Shown: piece by piece, positions 50,812-60,400 of the stretch
How the letters are laid out: every line of letters starts with the position of its first letter
Numbering within the stretch: the first letter of the stretch is position 1
Assembly (NCBI GenBank): GCA_016703325.1
Contig: JADJCH010000011.1
Location: 62,001-126,000, forward strand
Origin: Burkholderiales bacterium
GTDB lineage: Bacteria; Pseudomonadota; Gammaproteobacteria; Burkholderiales; Burkholderiaceae_C
Reading direction: 5' to 3'
Length of the DNA: 64,000 nt
Position numbers and translations under genes: made by a program
The notes under the pieces: generated by a model
The model's input: the letters and a program-made list of their open reading frames with translations, nothing else
The model's database searches: none
Told to the model about the DNA's origin: nothing

Positions 50812-52799
50812 GGCAGGTCGCAGCGAAGAAGGCGCTCTTCAGGTGGGGCGCCACGCAGCTCCAGCCGCAGCCATGGCTCTTTCTGAGATTCGGGCGGCGG
50901 CTGCGTCGTGGTGGTGACGATGTACTGAAAGGCTGAAGTCGTTGCCCCTTCCAGGCCGCTCACCAGGTCAAACAGGCGGTGATACACGCTGAGTCCGAGG
51001 TCGGCCTCGCGTGGGCTGTCGTGCACCAGGAAGGCGGGCAGGCGCGTCGCGCCCTCCATGCTCATGCACAGCACGGCCAGATCGAAGGCGATGACCTTCA
51101 GGGATTCGATGGCTGCCGTGGAACGCTCTCCGCCCCACTGCACGGCCAACTTCAGACCATTGCCGTCCAAGCTGATGCGCCCGGTGGCGGTGGGCCCCAC
51201 CACAGCGCGGATGACCGCGTCGAAGAACGTCGAGACGCTGGCAAAGACGGCGGCCTGCTGGTCGCGAAAGGCTGCCAGGCGTTCTCGCTTGGCATCGATC
51301 TCTTCCTGGAGCTGAAACACCTGTGTCTGAGCCTGCTCCCAGGCCGCCCAGGCATGCTCCAAGCGTTGAATGTCGTCCAGGCGCCTTCTGCCCTGGCCCC
51401 AGGCTGAGGAACGGCTGTCAGTCAAGCGCTCGGCCTTGGTCAAGACTTCCCGCAGCTTGTCGCGTGTCGCGCGGGCTGCTGGCAACTGCCCTTGCGCGGC
51501 CGCTGCATGTTGCTTGACCGTCTCGATCTCCGCCTCCTTGGCGGCGATTTGGTCTGTGAGCTCCTGATGTCGCTGGCGCAACCCAGCCAGGTCCGCCGGC
51601 CTGCGCGAGAGCTTGCAGCCTTCGGCAAGTGCGCGGTCGATGGGCACCTCGCAGATCGGGCAGCTCGGCACTTCCGCATCGCGCACCCGGGCCGAACTGC
51701 CAGGCAACTCGGCGCGGAGCTGCCGGAGCAGCGATTCATGCAGCGGCAAATTGCTGCTCAGCACTGTCAGGTGCTGTTCCAGCTCGGTGACCGCCTGTGC
51801 GGCATCGCGCGTGCGCTGCCTCAACTCACCCAGTTGCGACACATCCACGGCAGGATCGACCTTGGCGGCCTGGGCCAACTTCTGGCGTGCAGTCTGGCGC
51901 AGCAGGTCGATGGACAGCCGGCCATCGGGTACGGCACTGGCAGGCAGTTCCAGGCTGCGCAACAACTCTGCGCGCAGTTGCTCGCAGCTCCATTGCCAGC
52001 GTGCTGACTCCTGAAGCTTGGCCCGGTGCGCTTCGCCTTGCGCATTGGCCGAGAGTTGCAGCTCCATCTCCTCTGGCGAGATGGCGGCGAGCAGCACCCG
52101 CAATGCGTCCTGCAGGCGGCTGCGCGACATGGAGCGAGTCGGTGAGTCGGAGTCCGATTCGGCAGCACGCCAGTCCAAAGCATGGTCGAAACGGCATTCC
52201 TGGTCTCGGGTCAGCCAGGCCAGGGCCACGCGCCAGGCGTCGTGCCTGTGCTCCACGGGCATCAGGCGGGCCGCCTTGGCGCTGAGGATCTGATGCTCAA
52301 TGGCATCGAGCAGGGGCGCCATGCCGGTGGGTTCGCTCATCCGGTCAAAGAGCTGCTCGGGCGAGACACCCTCGACGGCGAAATGGCCGCGCCCGATACC
52401 CAGGGGCCGCAACACGGCCCATGGCCTGCCCTTCAGCATCACCTCGGCCGAGACCCAGCCGTTCAGGAAAGCGGTGCCGATGCTCAGACGCTGCGGGTCT
52501 GGTGCGAAGCGATCTTCACCCAGGCAATAGCGCAGCAAGCGGCAGAACAGCGTCTTGCCCGCGCCGTGCCCCAGTTCGCCGGTCGTTGCCGCGTCATCTG
52601 CCGCCGCACGGGCGCCAGCATCGGCCGGGTCAGGCGACCAGATGAAATTCAGGCCTGGCCGCAGTTCGACGCTGCGCACCACCTCGCGTGGCGCCTTCCA
52701 GATCGTCAGCCGCCGCACCCACAGTGTGGGCAGTTCCCCGCCCAGTGGCAGCTTGACCGACAGCGGTGCCGGCCCGAAGAGATCAGGCTGCGCGGGCAT
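50808..52799 (-). CDS. Rad50/SMC-like ATPase with CxxC hook, coupled to HsdS
   Basis: 663 residues from ATG 52799, overlapping the HsdS stop by 17 bases. Walker A GELGHGAGKT at 74-83; two coiled-coil arms (about 255-370 and 400-520) flank a zinc-hook-like SCPICEVP with Cys380 and Cys383. A Walker B / D-loop region reads FLVHDSPREADLG (591-602), followed by a C-terminal end TTTTQPPPESQ. The build is that of a small Rad50/RecN-type DNA-binding ATPase, close to the DUF2326-type proteins. It is followed at once by a nuclease-like gene, as Rad50 pairs with Mre11. The frame also extends upstream of 52799, where it shows no similarity. Confidence 0.8.
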   Translation of the reverse strand: MPAQPDLFGPAPLSVKLPLGGELPTLWVRRLTIWKAPREVVRSVELRPGLNFIWSPDPADAGARAAADDAATTGELGHGAGKTLFCRLLRYCLGEDRFAPDPQRLSIGTAFLNGWVSAEVMLKGRPWAVLRPLGIGRGHFAVEGVSPEQLFDRMSEPTGMAPLLDAIEHQILSAKAARLMPVEHRHDAWRVALAWLTRDQECRFDHALDWRAAESDSDSPTRSMSRSRLQDALRVLLAAISPEEMELQLSANAQGEAHRAKLQESARWQWSCEQLRAELLRSLELPASAVPDGRLSIDLLRQTARQKLAQAAKVDPAVDVSQLGELRQRTRDAAQAVTELEQHLTVLSSNLPLHESLLRQLRAELPGSSARVRDAEVPSCPICEVPIDRALAEGCKLSRRPADLAGLRQRHQELTDQIAAKEAEIETVKQHAAAAQGQLPAARATRDKLREVLTKAERLTDSRSSAWGQGRRRLDDIQRLEHAWAAWEQAQTQVFQLQEEIDAKRERLAAFRDQQAAVFASVSTFFDAVIRAVVGPTATGRISLDGNGLKLAVQWGGERSTAAIESLKVIAFDLAVLCMSMEGATRLPAFLVHDSPREADLGLSVYHRLFDLVSGLEGATTSAFQYIVTTTTQPPPESQKEPWLRLELRGAPPEERLLRCDLP

Positions 52800-54783
52800 G
52801 GACGAACTCCTGCGCTTCCATCGAGAGGGTCGGCAAGACCACATCCACCCCTTGTGTCTGCAGGTACGCCAGCGTGAAGGCGGCACGGCCGTCGGGCCAG
52901 CCCGAGGTGTCCACGTGGCAGGCTTCCGGGCCCAGGCTCCAAGCGGCCAGGGTGCCCTGGCCGGACTCCAGCAGATCACCCCGGCCGCGCATGCCTGCCA
53001 GAGCGCGACGCCAGGGGGTGTTGAGCGCCGGCTGCAAGCTTGCCACCTGGGCCGGCAGCGGCTCGGCCGCCTGGCCGACCAAGCGGCGCCATTGCTTGGC
53101 GTGCTCTGCCGGCAGGGCAGCAGTGAACAGGCGTGGCTGCAGGCACAGCAGCGCAGCCAGACGAGCCTGCTGCTGCGGCATGGGCTGGCCCCAGGCTTTG
53201 AGGACTGCCGTGAGCATAGCCGTCACCACGTGCTCGTCGTGGACCGCGCCGTGGTCAGACCAGGCGTCTGCGGGCAGATCCATCCATGCAGGCAAGCCTG
53301 TCTGCCTGGCCGGTTGTGCAGCCGGCATCTCAGTGGCCTTCCGTCCCCGCTTCTTGCCGCTCGGTGCAGTCTTGGGAAGCTCGGCCCGCGCAGCGGCGAT
53401 GCGTTGGAGCAAGTGGCTGGCTGGCTCGTCTTTGGCGTCTTGCGGGACCAGATCACCCCGGAAGGCGATAGTTAAGACCTGCGGCGCTATTTGTTTCGCC
53501 CTTGATCGCGCCGTTCTGTGGAGATTTTCAATCTGAGCTGCAACACCGAACAGGCTGTCAATTCGTTGCACGATTTCCAGCTGTTGATTCAAGGGCGGCA
53601 GAACGACTTCCAGTTCGCGGATGCGATCACAGTTCAGTGCTTTCGGGCCTGAACCATTTCCATGGGTGCGCGTGACTTCGTACTGGCGTTGAAACCAATA
53701 CCACAAGTAGCGCGGATCTATCAGGTCTGGAACAGGAATGACACCGGCAACGTTCTGGTTGATGCATGCCGGAATCTTGAGCAATGCCGACTGGCCGCGT
53801 GTCTTGCCCTCCCCAATCATTGCGACAAGGACGGTGCCAGCTGGCAGGAGTCGAACCGAAGAATTGTCAAACCCCGCGCGAGTGATTGCTTCACGCGTGC
53901 CAGTGATCGCCGCGTTTGCGACCTCGCCAGAACTCACCCAAGGAATATCGCCATTCCAGTATTCCGGTTTGCCCCTCGAAGGCGTGCTGCCGTTGCTCAC
54001 CGAGCCAATCATGCCAACGTGCGTTCGAAGCCAACCTTCGGGGAGACCATCTACCGCGGGCAACGGCGGGTGATTGAGGATGAATTCCTGTAGCTTCCGG
54101 CTGACGGGCGCCTTCTCGGCGGCCAATCTGATGGCAACTACAGCACCAGCATCGTGAGGCTGCTGTTCTTGATGACACGTTTCCGTCAGGGAACCAGTCA
54201 TCGCGGCATCCAACACCGCCTGCCGAAACCGCTTGAGCAGCCCCGGGATGGCATCGAGGTGATCGTTGCAGGCCTTGATGCGGGTCAGCAAGGTGTCGAG
54301 TTGGTCGGCGATGCGGGTTTGCTCATTGGTGGGCGCGAGAGGTACCGACAAACCTCGAATGTCCTCTAGGCGAATCCCCTTGACGGTTGTACCGGTACCC
54401 ATCGCTCGGATTCGCGCTTCTGAGGCTCGCCACGCGTATTCGATGTATGTCTTGTTGATGCCCTCATGAAGAACCAATGCCTTTAGGTCCTGATTTATGG
54501 CAACAGGAACCTTTGTGCGGGCAATCTTGCCAAGCGACATGCGGCTCGCGACGATCAGGGTGTCCGCAGGTACCAACGTGCTCGCACTCTCAGTCAGTGC
54601 GGTCTCAGTGATGTGGTCTTGCGTGTCCTCTATGAACCGGGCGTGCATGTCCTTCACGGTCATGAAGGGGATCGAACCGCGGAAATTTTCAGCGTTGGCT
54701 TTGCTCGGCGTTCCTCCCCCGGTGACTGCAGACAGCAACGATCCCAACGGGGCAAGCACCCACGAATCTGGCAACTCACTCAT
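52783..54783 (-). CDS. hsdS: Type I restriction specificity subunit HsdS with extra C-terminal domain
   Basis: 666 residues from ATG 54783 (GGAGG 8 bases upstream; ATG 54789 is an alternative). Two target-recognition domains: about 1-155 (WVLAPLGSLLSAVTGGGTPS, GTGTTVKGIRLEDIRGLSVP) and about 245-405 (GMIGSVSNGSTPSRGKPEYW, CDRIRELEVVLPP). Each is followed by a conserved helix (NEQTRIADQLDTLLTRI, NQQLEIVQRIDSLFGVA). Usual HsdS is about 400-470 residues and ends near AFRGDLVPQDAKDEPASHLL. Here a Lys/Arg linker (SGKKRGRKATE) and about 180 extra residues follow, with helical AMLTAVLKAWG and QTQGVDVVLPTLS. The extension is of unknown family and is translationally coupled to the ATPase gene. Confidence 0.9.
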   Translation of the reverse strand: MSELPDSWVLAPLGSLLSAVTGGGTPSKANAENFRGSIPFMTVKDMHARFIEDTQDHITETALTESASTLVPADTLIVASRMSLGKIARTKVPVAINQDLKALVLHEGINKTYIEYAWRASEARIRAMGTGTTVKGIRLEDIRGLSVPLAPTNEQTRIADQLDTLLTRIKACNDHLDAIPGLLKRFRQAVLDAAMTGSLTETCHQEQQPHDAGAVVAIRLAAEKAPVSRKLQEFILNHPPLPAVDGLPEGWLRTHVGMIGSVSNGSTPSRGKPEYWNGDIPWVSSGEVANAAITGTREAITRAGFDNSSVRLLPAGTVLVAMIGEGKTRGQSALLKIPACINQNVAGVIPVPDLIDPRYLWYWFQRQYEVTRTHGNGSGPKALNCDRIRELEVVLPPLNQQLEIVQRIDSLFGVAAQIENLHRTARSRAKQIAPQVLTIAFRGDLVPQDAKDEPASHLLQRIAAARAELPKTAPSGKKRGRKATEMPAAQPARQTGLPAWMDLPADAWSDHGAVHDEHVVTAMLTAVLKAWGQPMPQQQARLAALLCLQPRLFTAALPAEHAKQWRRLVGQAAEPLPAQVASLQPALNTPWRRALAGMRGRGDLLESGQGTLAAWSLGPEACHVDTSGWPDGRAAFTLAYLQTQGVDVVLPTLSMEAQEFVHARAA

Positions 54784-55840
54784 CCCCATCCCCCTCCAAC
54801 AATACTCCCCGCCTCGCCAACCGCTCCCGCGCCTCCACCAGCGCCCGGTGCAACTGCTGCTCCAGCTCCGCCTTGGGCGGCAGTTCTGTCCAGTATTCGG
54901 CCACGGTAATGCCGTCCTTGTGCATCTGCAGCAGCTCCACCTGCTCGCGGCTGGATTCGGCGCAGAGGATCAGGCCGATGGGAGATTCTTCGCCGGGCTG
55001 GCGCTCAAATTTGTCGAGCCATTTCAGGTACAGCTCCATCTGGCCCTTGTGGGCGGCCTTGAAGCGGCCGAGCTTCAACTCGATGGCCACCAGGCGGCGC
55101 AGGCGGCGGTGGAAGAAGAGCAGATCCAGGTAGAAGTCTTCGCCGTCGATCACCATGCGCTTCTGGCGCTCGACAAAGGCGAAACCGCGGCCCAGTTCCA
55201 GGATGAAGGCTTCCAGCTGGCGCAGGATGGCGGCCTCCAGGTCAGCCTCGTCATGGCCCTGGCGCAGGCCCAGAAAGTCCAGGAAGTAGGGGTCTTTGAA
55301 GACCAGGGCGGGCGAGGGTGTGGCGGGCAGGAGGGCGGGTGCTGAGGCGACGCCCGCCTGCAGCCGGGCCATTTCGCTGCGCTCAAAGGCTTTGCGCTCG
55401 ATCTGGCGGCGCAGTTCGCGCACGCTCCACTGCTCGGCGATGCACTGCTGGGCGTAGAACCAGCGTGCCGGTTCGGTCTTGACGGGCAGCAACTGCAGGA
55501 AGTGGGTCCAGCTCAATTGGCGCATCAGTGATGCGACTTTCTCCGGCTCAGGAAAGGCCTGCGCGAACTGCACCATGCGGCGCAGATTCTTGGCCTCAAA
55601 GCCACGGCCGAACTCCGCCGCCAGGTTCTCGCCCAGTTTGACCATGAGCTGGGCGCCGTAGCGGGCACGTTCACCGCCCAGCACTTCGTCGGCCAGGCGC
55701 CGGCCCAATGTCCAGTACAGGCCGCTGAGTTCGGCATTCACCACCGCCGACAGGCGTTGCCGGCTGGTGGCGATCAGGCTGCGCAGCTCTGCGTGCAGGT
55801 TGGCCAGCGCGTCGGCGGGCACCAGGGCCGGAGGGGTCAT
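54776..55840 (-). CDS. DUF1016 / YhcG-type PD-(D/E)XK nuclease
   Basis: 354 residues from ATG 55840, overlapping the hsdM stop (ATGA). The N-terminal DUF1016 part reads VVNAELSGLYWTLGRRLADE and FGRGFEAKNLRRMVQFAQAF. The C-terminal nuclease fold has the motif DGEDFYLDLLFFHRRLRRLV followed by AIELKLGRFKAAHKGQMELY, with D and E-x-K catalytic residues. YhcG-type proteins often sit inside type I restriction operons. Role probably DNA cleavage or quality control; not proven. Confidence 0.9.
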   Translation of the reverse strand: MTPPALVPADALANLHAELRSLIATSRQRLSAVVNAELSGLYWTLGRRLADEVLGGERARYGAQLMVKLGENLAAEFGRGFEAKNLRRMVQFAQAFPEPEKVASLMRQLSWTHFLQLLPVKTEPARWFYAQQCIAEQWSVRELRRQIERKAFERSEMARLQAGVASAPALLPATPSPALVFKDPYFLDFLGLRQGHDEADLEAAILRQLEAFILELGRGFAFVERQKRMVIDGEDFYLDLLFFHRRLRRLVAIELKLGRFKAAHKGQMELYLKWLDKFERQPGEESPIGLILCAESSREQVELLQMHKDGITVAEYWTELPPKAELEQQLHRALVEARERLARRGVLLEGDGDE

Positions 55841-57441
55841 GCGGCCCCCTCGGGGTTGCAGGGGGCATCGGGTTGGCCGTCGGGCAGCAGTTCGTCCAGC
55901 TCGGCATCGGGGTCTTCGCCCAGGGCTTCCACCAGGGCGCGCAGTTCCGCCAGCGCGGCATTCATTTCGCGCATGGCCAGGCGAGCCAGCAGGGCCGGGT
56001 CTTCGCGCTGCTCTTGCGCGCCGTCGGCGCCGTCGTCCTTGAGCCAGGCGAGATCGAGGTTGTCGCCCCGGTCGGCAATCTGCTGCCGGGTGAACTTGCG
56101 CCAGCGGCCGGTGTCGCCGCTGTCGACGCGCTGGGTCAGGGCTGCGGGGCCGCCCTGGGGGTCGGGGCCGAAAACGTCTTCGAACTTGTCGCGCGGCACG
56201 TCGGCCGGGGCATCGGCGGGCGTGCGGAAGTACTCGCGCGTGAAAGGTGTGCGCTTGCCAAAGGCGGGCATGTTGGCCCGCATGTCGTACACCCACACTT
56301 CCTGGGTGTTGCCCTTGTCCCCACCTGGAACATCCGGGCCGCGGGTGAAGAACAGCACGTTGGTCTTCACGCCCTGGGCGTAGAAGATGCCCGTGGGCAG
56401 GCGCAGGAGGGTGTGCAGGTTGCACTTGTCCATCAGGTCGCGCCGGATGTCGGTGCCGATGTTGCTCTCGAACAGCACGTTGTCGGGCAGCACCACGGCG
56501 GCTCGGCCTCCTGGCTTGAGCGCCCGGTAGATGTGCTGCAGGAAGGCAAACTGCTTGTTGCTGGTTTCGAAGGTGAGATCGCCGCGCGTGGGCAGGCCGC
56601 CGCCCTTCTTGGTGCCGAAGGGCGGGTTGCTGAGGATCAGCGTGGCCGGAGGCAGGCCCTGGTGGTCGTCGCTCAGTGTGTCGCCATAGGTCACGCCCCC
56701 TTCGATGCCATGCAGCAGCATGTTCATCAGCGCCAGGCGGTGCGTGTCCTGCACCAGCTCCATGCCGAAGAAGGTCTGATGCCGGTACTTGCGCTGCGCC
56801 TCGTCGCTGAGGCTGTCGAAGTCGTTGTGCTGGCGCAGGTAGTTGTTGGCCGCGATCAGGAAGCCGCAGGTCCCCGCCGCCGGATCCTGGATCACGTCGC
56901 CCAGCTGCGGCTTCATGACGCTGACGATGCTGTCGATCAGGTGGCGCGGGGTGAAGTACTGGCCGGCGCCGCTCTTCTTCTCGCCCGCGTTGCGCTCCAG
57001 CAGGTCTTCGTAGAGATCGCCCAGGTCGTCACGCTGTACGCTGTACCAGTCGAGCGCGTCGATGTCAGTCACCAGCTTGCTCAGCGTGGCCGGCTTGGTG
57101 ATGAAGGTGTTGGCGTTGGCGTAGATCTCCTGCACCGCGCCACGGCCGTGCAGGCCGTAGTCCAGCAGCATCTCCTTGTAGGTGTCGAGCCGCTCGGGCG
57201 CGGATGCGTTGAGCAGGTCGTCCCAGCGGGTGCCGGCTTGCTCGACCGGTGGCTCGGACTTCTTCGGCCGCTTCCATACCTTCAGCCGGTCTTCCCGCCC
57301 CGTCTCCTTCATCATCTTCAGGAACAACAGGTAGGTCAGCTCGCTCAGGTACTGGTGATAGGTGACGCCGTCATCGCGCAGCACGTGGCACAGCGACCAG
57401 AGCTTGGCGCCGATGTCGAGTGCAGCAGTGGGGTTGGACAT
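55837..57441 (-). CDS. hsdM: Type I restriction-modification DNA methyltransferase HsdM
   Basis: 534 residues from ATG 57441; a TTG five codons upstream is less likely. N-terminal HsdM_N helical domain (about 1-130; LWSLCHVLRDDGVTYHQYLS). N6-adenine methylase core: GAGQYFTPR at 158-166, S-adenosylmethionine motif DPAAGTCGF at 186-194, catalytic NPPFG at 272-276. C-terminal part with FLTRGPDV-like (FFTRGPDVPGGDKGN). Methylates host DNA and forms the core complex with HsdS and HsdR. Confidence 0.96.
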   Translation of the reverse strand: MSNPTAALDIGAKLWSLCHVLRDDGVTYHQYLSELTYLLFLKMMKETGREDRLKVWKRPKKSEPPVEQAGTRWDDLLNASAPERLDTYKEMLLDYGLHGRGAVQEIYANANTFITKPATLSKLVTDIDALDWYSVQRDDLGDLYEDLLERNAGEKKSGAGQYFTPRHLIDSIVSVMKPQLGDVIQDPAAGTCGFLIAANNYLRQHNDFDSLSDEAQRKYRHQTFFGMELVQDTHRLALMNMLLHGIEGGVTYGDTLSDDHQGLPPATLILSNPPFGTKKGGGLPTRGDLTFETSNKQFAFLQHIYRALKPGGRAAVVLPDNVLFESNIGTDIRRDLMDKCNLHTLLRLPTGIFYAQGVKTNVLFFTRGPDVPGGDKGNTQEVWVYDMRANMPAFGKRTPFTREYFRTPADAPADVPRDKFEDVFGPDPQGGPAALTQRVDSGDTGRWRKFTRQQIADRGDNLDLAWLKDDGADGAQEQREDPALLARLAMREMNAALAELRALVEALGEDPDAELDELLPDGQPDAPCNPEGAA

Positions 57442-57468
57442 GGATCGAGTATTCAAGAAGAAGAAGGG

Positions 57469-60400
57469 TCAGCGGTTGGCAGCTTCCGGCGGCAAGGCCC
57501 AGAGTGCATCGTTGAAGGCGTCGAGCACGGGCTGAAGCTGGCCGTTGAAGACCTTGTCCAGTCGGGTGAATCCGCCGCCATCGCGCTTGAAGATCAAGTC
57601 GGGGTCGTCGATGGCGGCGCGGTCCACCAGCAGGTTGGCCTGAGTCTGCGCCGCGATGCGCTTGAGCCAGTCGCGCTGGGGGCTGCTCCAGGGCTTGCCT
57701 GACGGTGGATGGGCCAGCAGATGCTGCAAGGCCCGGTCCACACGCTCGGCGTAGGGTACCAGCGCGTCACCGATGGCGGCCTGGCGGATGTAGCCGACGA
57801 TGCGCGCCGCAATGTCTTGATTGGTCAGCTCGCGCCAGGCCGAAGCCAAGTTGGTTTCGGTGAAGCCGGCCCGGTCCAATGCCAGGACCAATTCACGCAA
57901 CTGCGCACGCGTCAGCTCTCGGGGCCGGGTGAGCACCGTGACCAGCGCCGGAATCTGGTTGCCCTGGGTCTGGATGAACTCGCTGAAGGCGCGGAGGTAG
58001 TCATCCGGCTTCTTGGCCTTGCCATAGCCGTGCTCGGCGCGGTCGAAGGCGTCGGTGTGATCCGACACGAACATCTCGCGCTCGGGGCCGTCGTTGCGGC
58101 GGTCCAGCAGCTCGCCCAGCTCCGGGTTCTGCACGAACCACGCCGCCACATCGGCCAGGGGCAGGGCCTTGAGCTTCTGGGCGAAGGCCTGCACCGACAT
58201 ACCCGCCTTGACCTCGAAGTCCTGCCGGTTCTTGTCGGTCAGGTGACGCTTCTTGGCCTGCAGCTTGGCCAGGAACTGGTCGCGCGCCAGCTCGGTGGCG
58301 GATTCGTCCTTCAGCGTGGCCAGCTCCTGAACCAGCTGGGTGAAGCTGATTTTCGGGTTCACGACCACGGGCTTCATCGCCGTCATGTCGCCGATGGCCT
58401 CGAAGATGCGAACCGCGTCGAACACGCGGAAGGCGTCCTTCACGTCGTTGCCGCCGAAGTCGCACAGCCGCGTCGCGCGGCCCAGCATTTGGTCGAACAG
58501 GATGCGGCTGTTCACCTGGCGAAGGAACACCAGGTTGCAGATCTCGGGTACATCCACGCCCGTGGTGAGCAGATCGACGGTGACCGCGACGTTGGGCAGG
58601 CGCTCGTTCTTGTAGCGGCGGATCAGCTGCAGGGGCTTGTCGGCCGCGCCGGTGATCTTGATGACGGCGTCGTCCTCGGCCGCGCCGTACTGAGCCTCGA
58701 AGGCCTTCTTCAGCAGGCCCACCACCATGTCCGCGTGGCTGTCGCTGACGCAGAAGATCAGGGTCTTGCGGCGGGAGGCCGGATCCAGCTCCTGCGCGAG
58801 GTAGGCACAGACCACCTCATTGAACGATCGTGTGATGACCTTGCGGTTGAAGTCATCGACCTTGAGCTTGATCTCGTCGGGCGTCTTGAACAGCTCGATC
58901 TGCTGGCGGCCGGTGTTGTAGCGCTTGACCTCTTCGCCGGCCTTCCAGGAGATGCCCCGCTCGGAGAGGAGTGTGTGCACCTGGATCGGCGGCTCGTAGT
59001 CCACCAGGTAGCCGTCCACCACCGCCTCGCGGTAGCCATAGGTGAAGACGGGCGCACCGAAGATCTGCGTGGTGTGCAGCGCTGGTGTGGCCGTCAGGCC
59101 GACCTTCACAGCGTCGAAGTAGTCCAGCACGCGCCGGTACTTGGACACATAGTCGTCGTATCCCCGAAAGCTGAGTTCGGTGTCTGACAGCTCGCGGTCC
59201 AGCAGGTAGCCGCGGTGGCATTCGTCCACCACGATGCAGTCGTACTGGTCGATCGGCGGTGGCAACTTGCCATCGGCGGAGTACAGCACGCGCTGGACCA
59301 TGCCTTGCACGGTCGCCAGGTGCACAGCGGTGTCGCCGTCAGGTGTCGGGTCGTCCAGCTCCTTGATGCCAAAGATGTTGGCAAAGGTCTGCAGGCGCTC
59401 CATCCGCGTGTCCTTGAACGCATTGGCGGCCTGCTCACCCAGCGCCGATCGGTCGACCAGGAACAGGATGCGCCGGAAGCGCTTGGCCTTGAGCAGGCGG
59501 TAGATCAGCGCGATGCAGGTCTTGGTCTTGCCGGTACCGGTGGCCATGGCCAGCAGGATGGCTCGTTGGCCATCACGGATGCTGGCTTCGGTGGCCAAGA
59601 TGGCGCGCTGCTGGTAGGGCCGCAGCGGGAACCCGTAGTCGAAGGGCGAATGGGCCAGCTCGGCGTGGGCGCGGGCGTCATCGCGCTGCAGCAGAGCGGT
59701 CAGGCCCTCAGGGGTGTACCAGCCGTCCAGAGCGTGGCCCAGGTTTTCAGGCCGACGCAGGTCGCAGAACCACACGCCGCTCTGCTCAGCCAGCTGCCGC
59801 AGGTAGGGGCGGCCGTTGGTCGAGAACACGAAGGGTATGCGGAACTCGCCCTGCGCCCCGAAGTTGGACGCAGGCAGCTCAACCTCGGCCGTGGGCCTGA
59901 ACCCCCTGCTGTAGCGCTTGGCCTGTTGCAGGGCCGCTGACACATCGACGTGCTTGCGCTTGGCTTCGACGATGGCCACCGGCGTCAGGCCGACAAAGAG
60001 GGCGTAGTCCGCCGGGCCGGTTTCGGTGGGCCACTCGGCAATGGCCCGTGCCTCGCCGCGTTGCGGCCGGGCGCCTTTCCCGTAAGTCAGGAGAACGGAA
60101 TCAGCCCTCCAGCCGGCGGCAGCGAGCTGTTTGTCGATCAGCTGTCGCGTGTCGCTCTCGCTGATGTGCAGCACGGCAGCAGCCGAGTTCGCCGCAGACA
60201 CGTAGCGCGCCACCGTTTGCGCGGGTGACACACTGGCGTGAGCCTGCTGGTCTGCAAGGCGCTTCAGCAGCTCAGCCTTGGCCGCTTCGGCCTCAGCCGC
60301 CATCGATTCCCAGAAGGCGCTGTCGTCTTCGGCCTGTTTGGCTTGGGCCTGGACTTGGCCAAGCGTGCTGGCCACCTGCTGGTGGGCGGCCTGGAACTGT

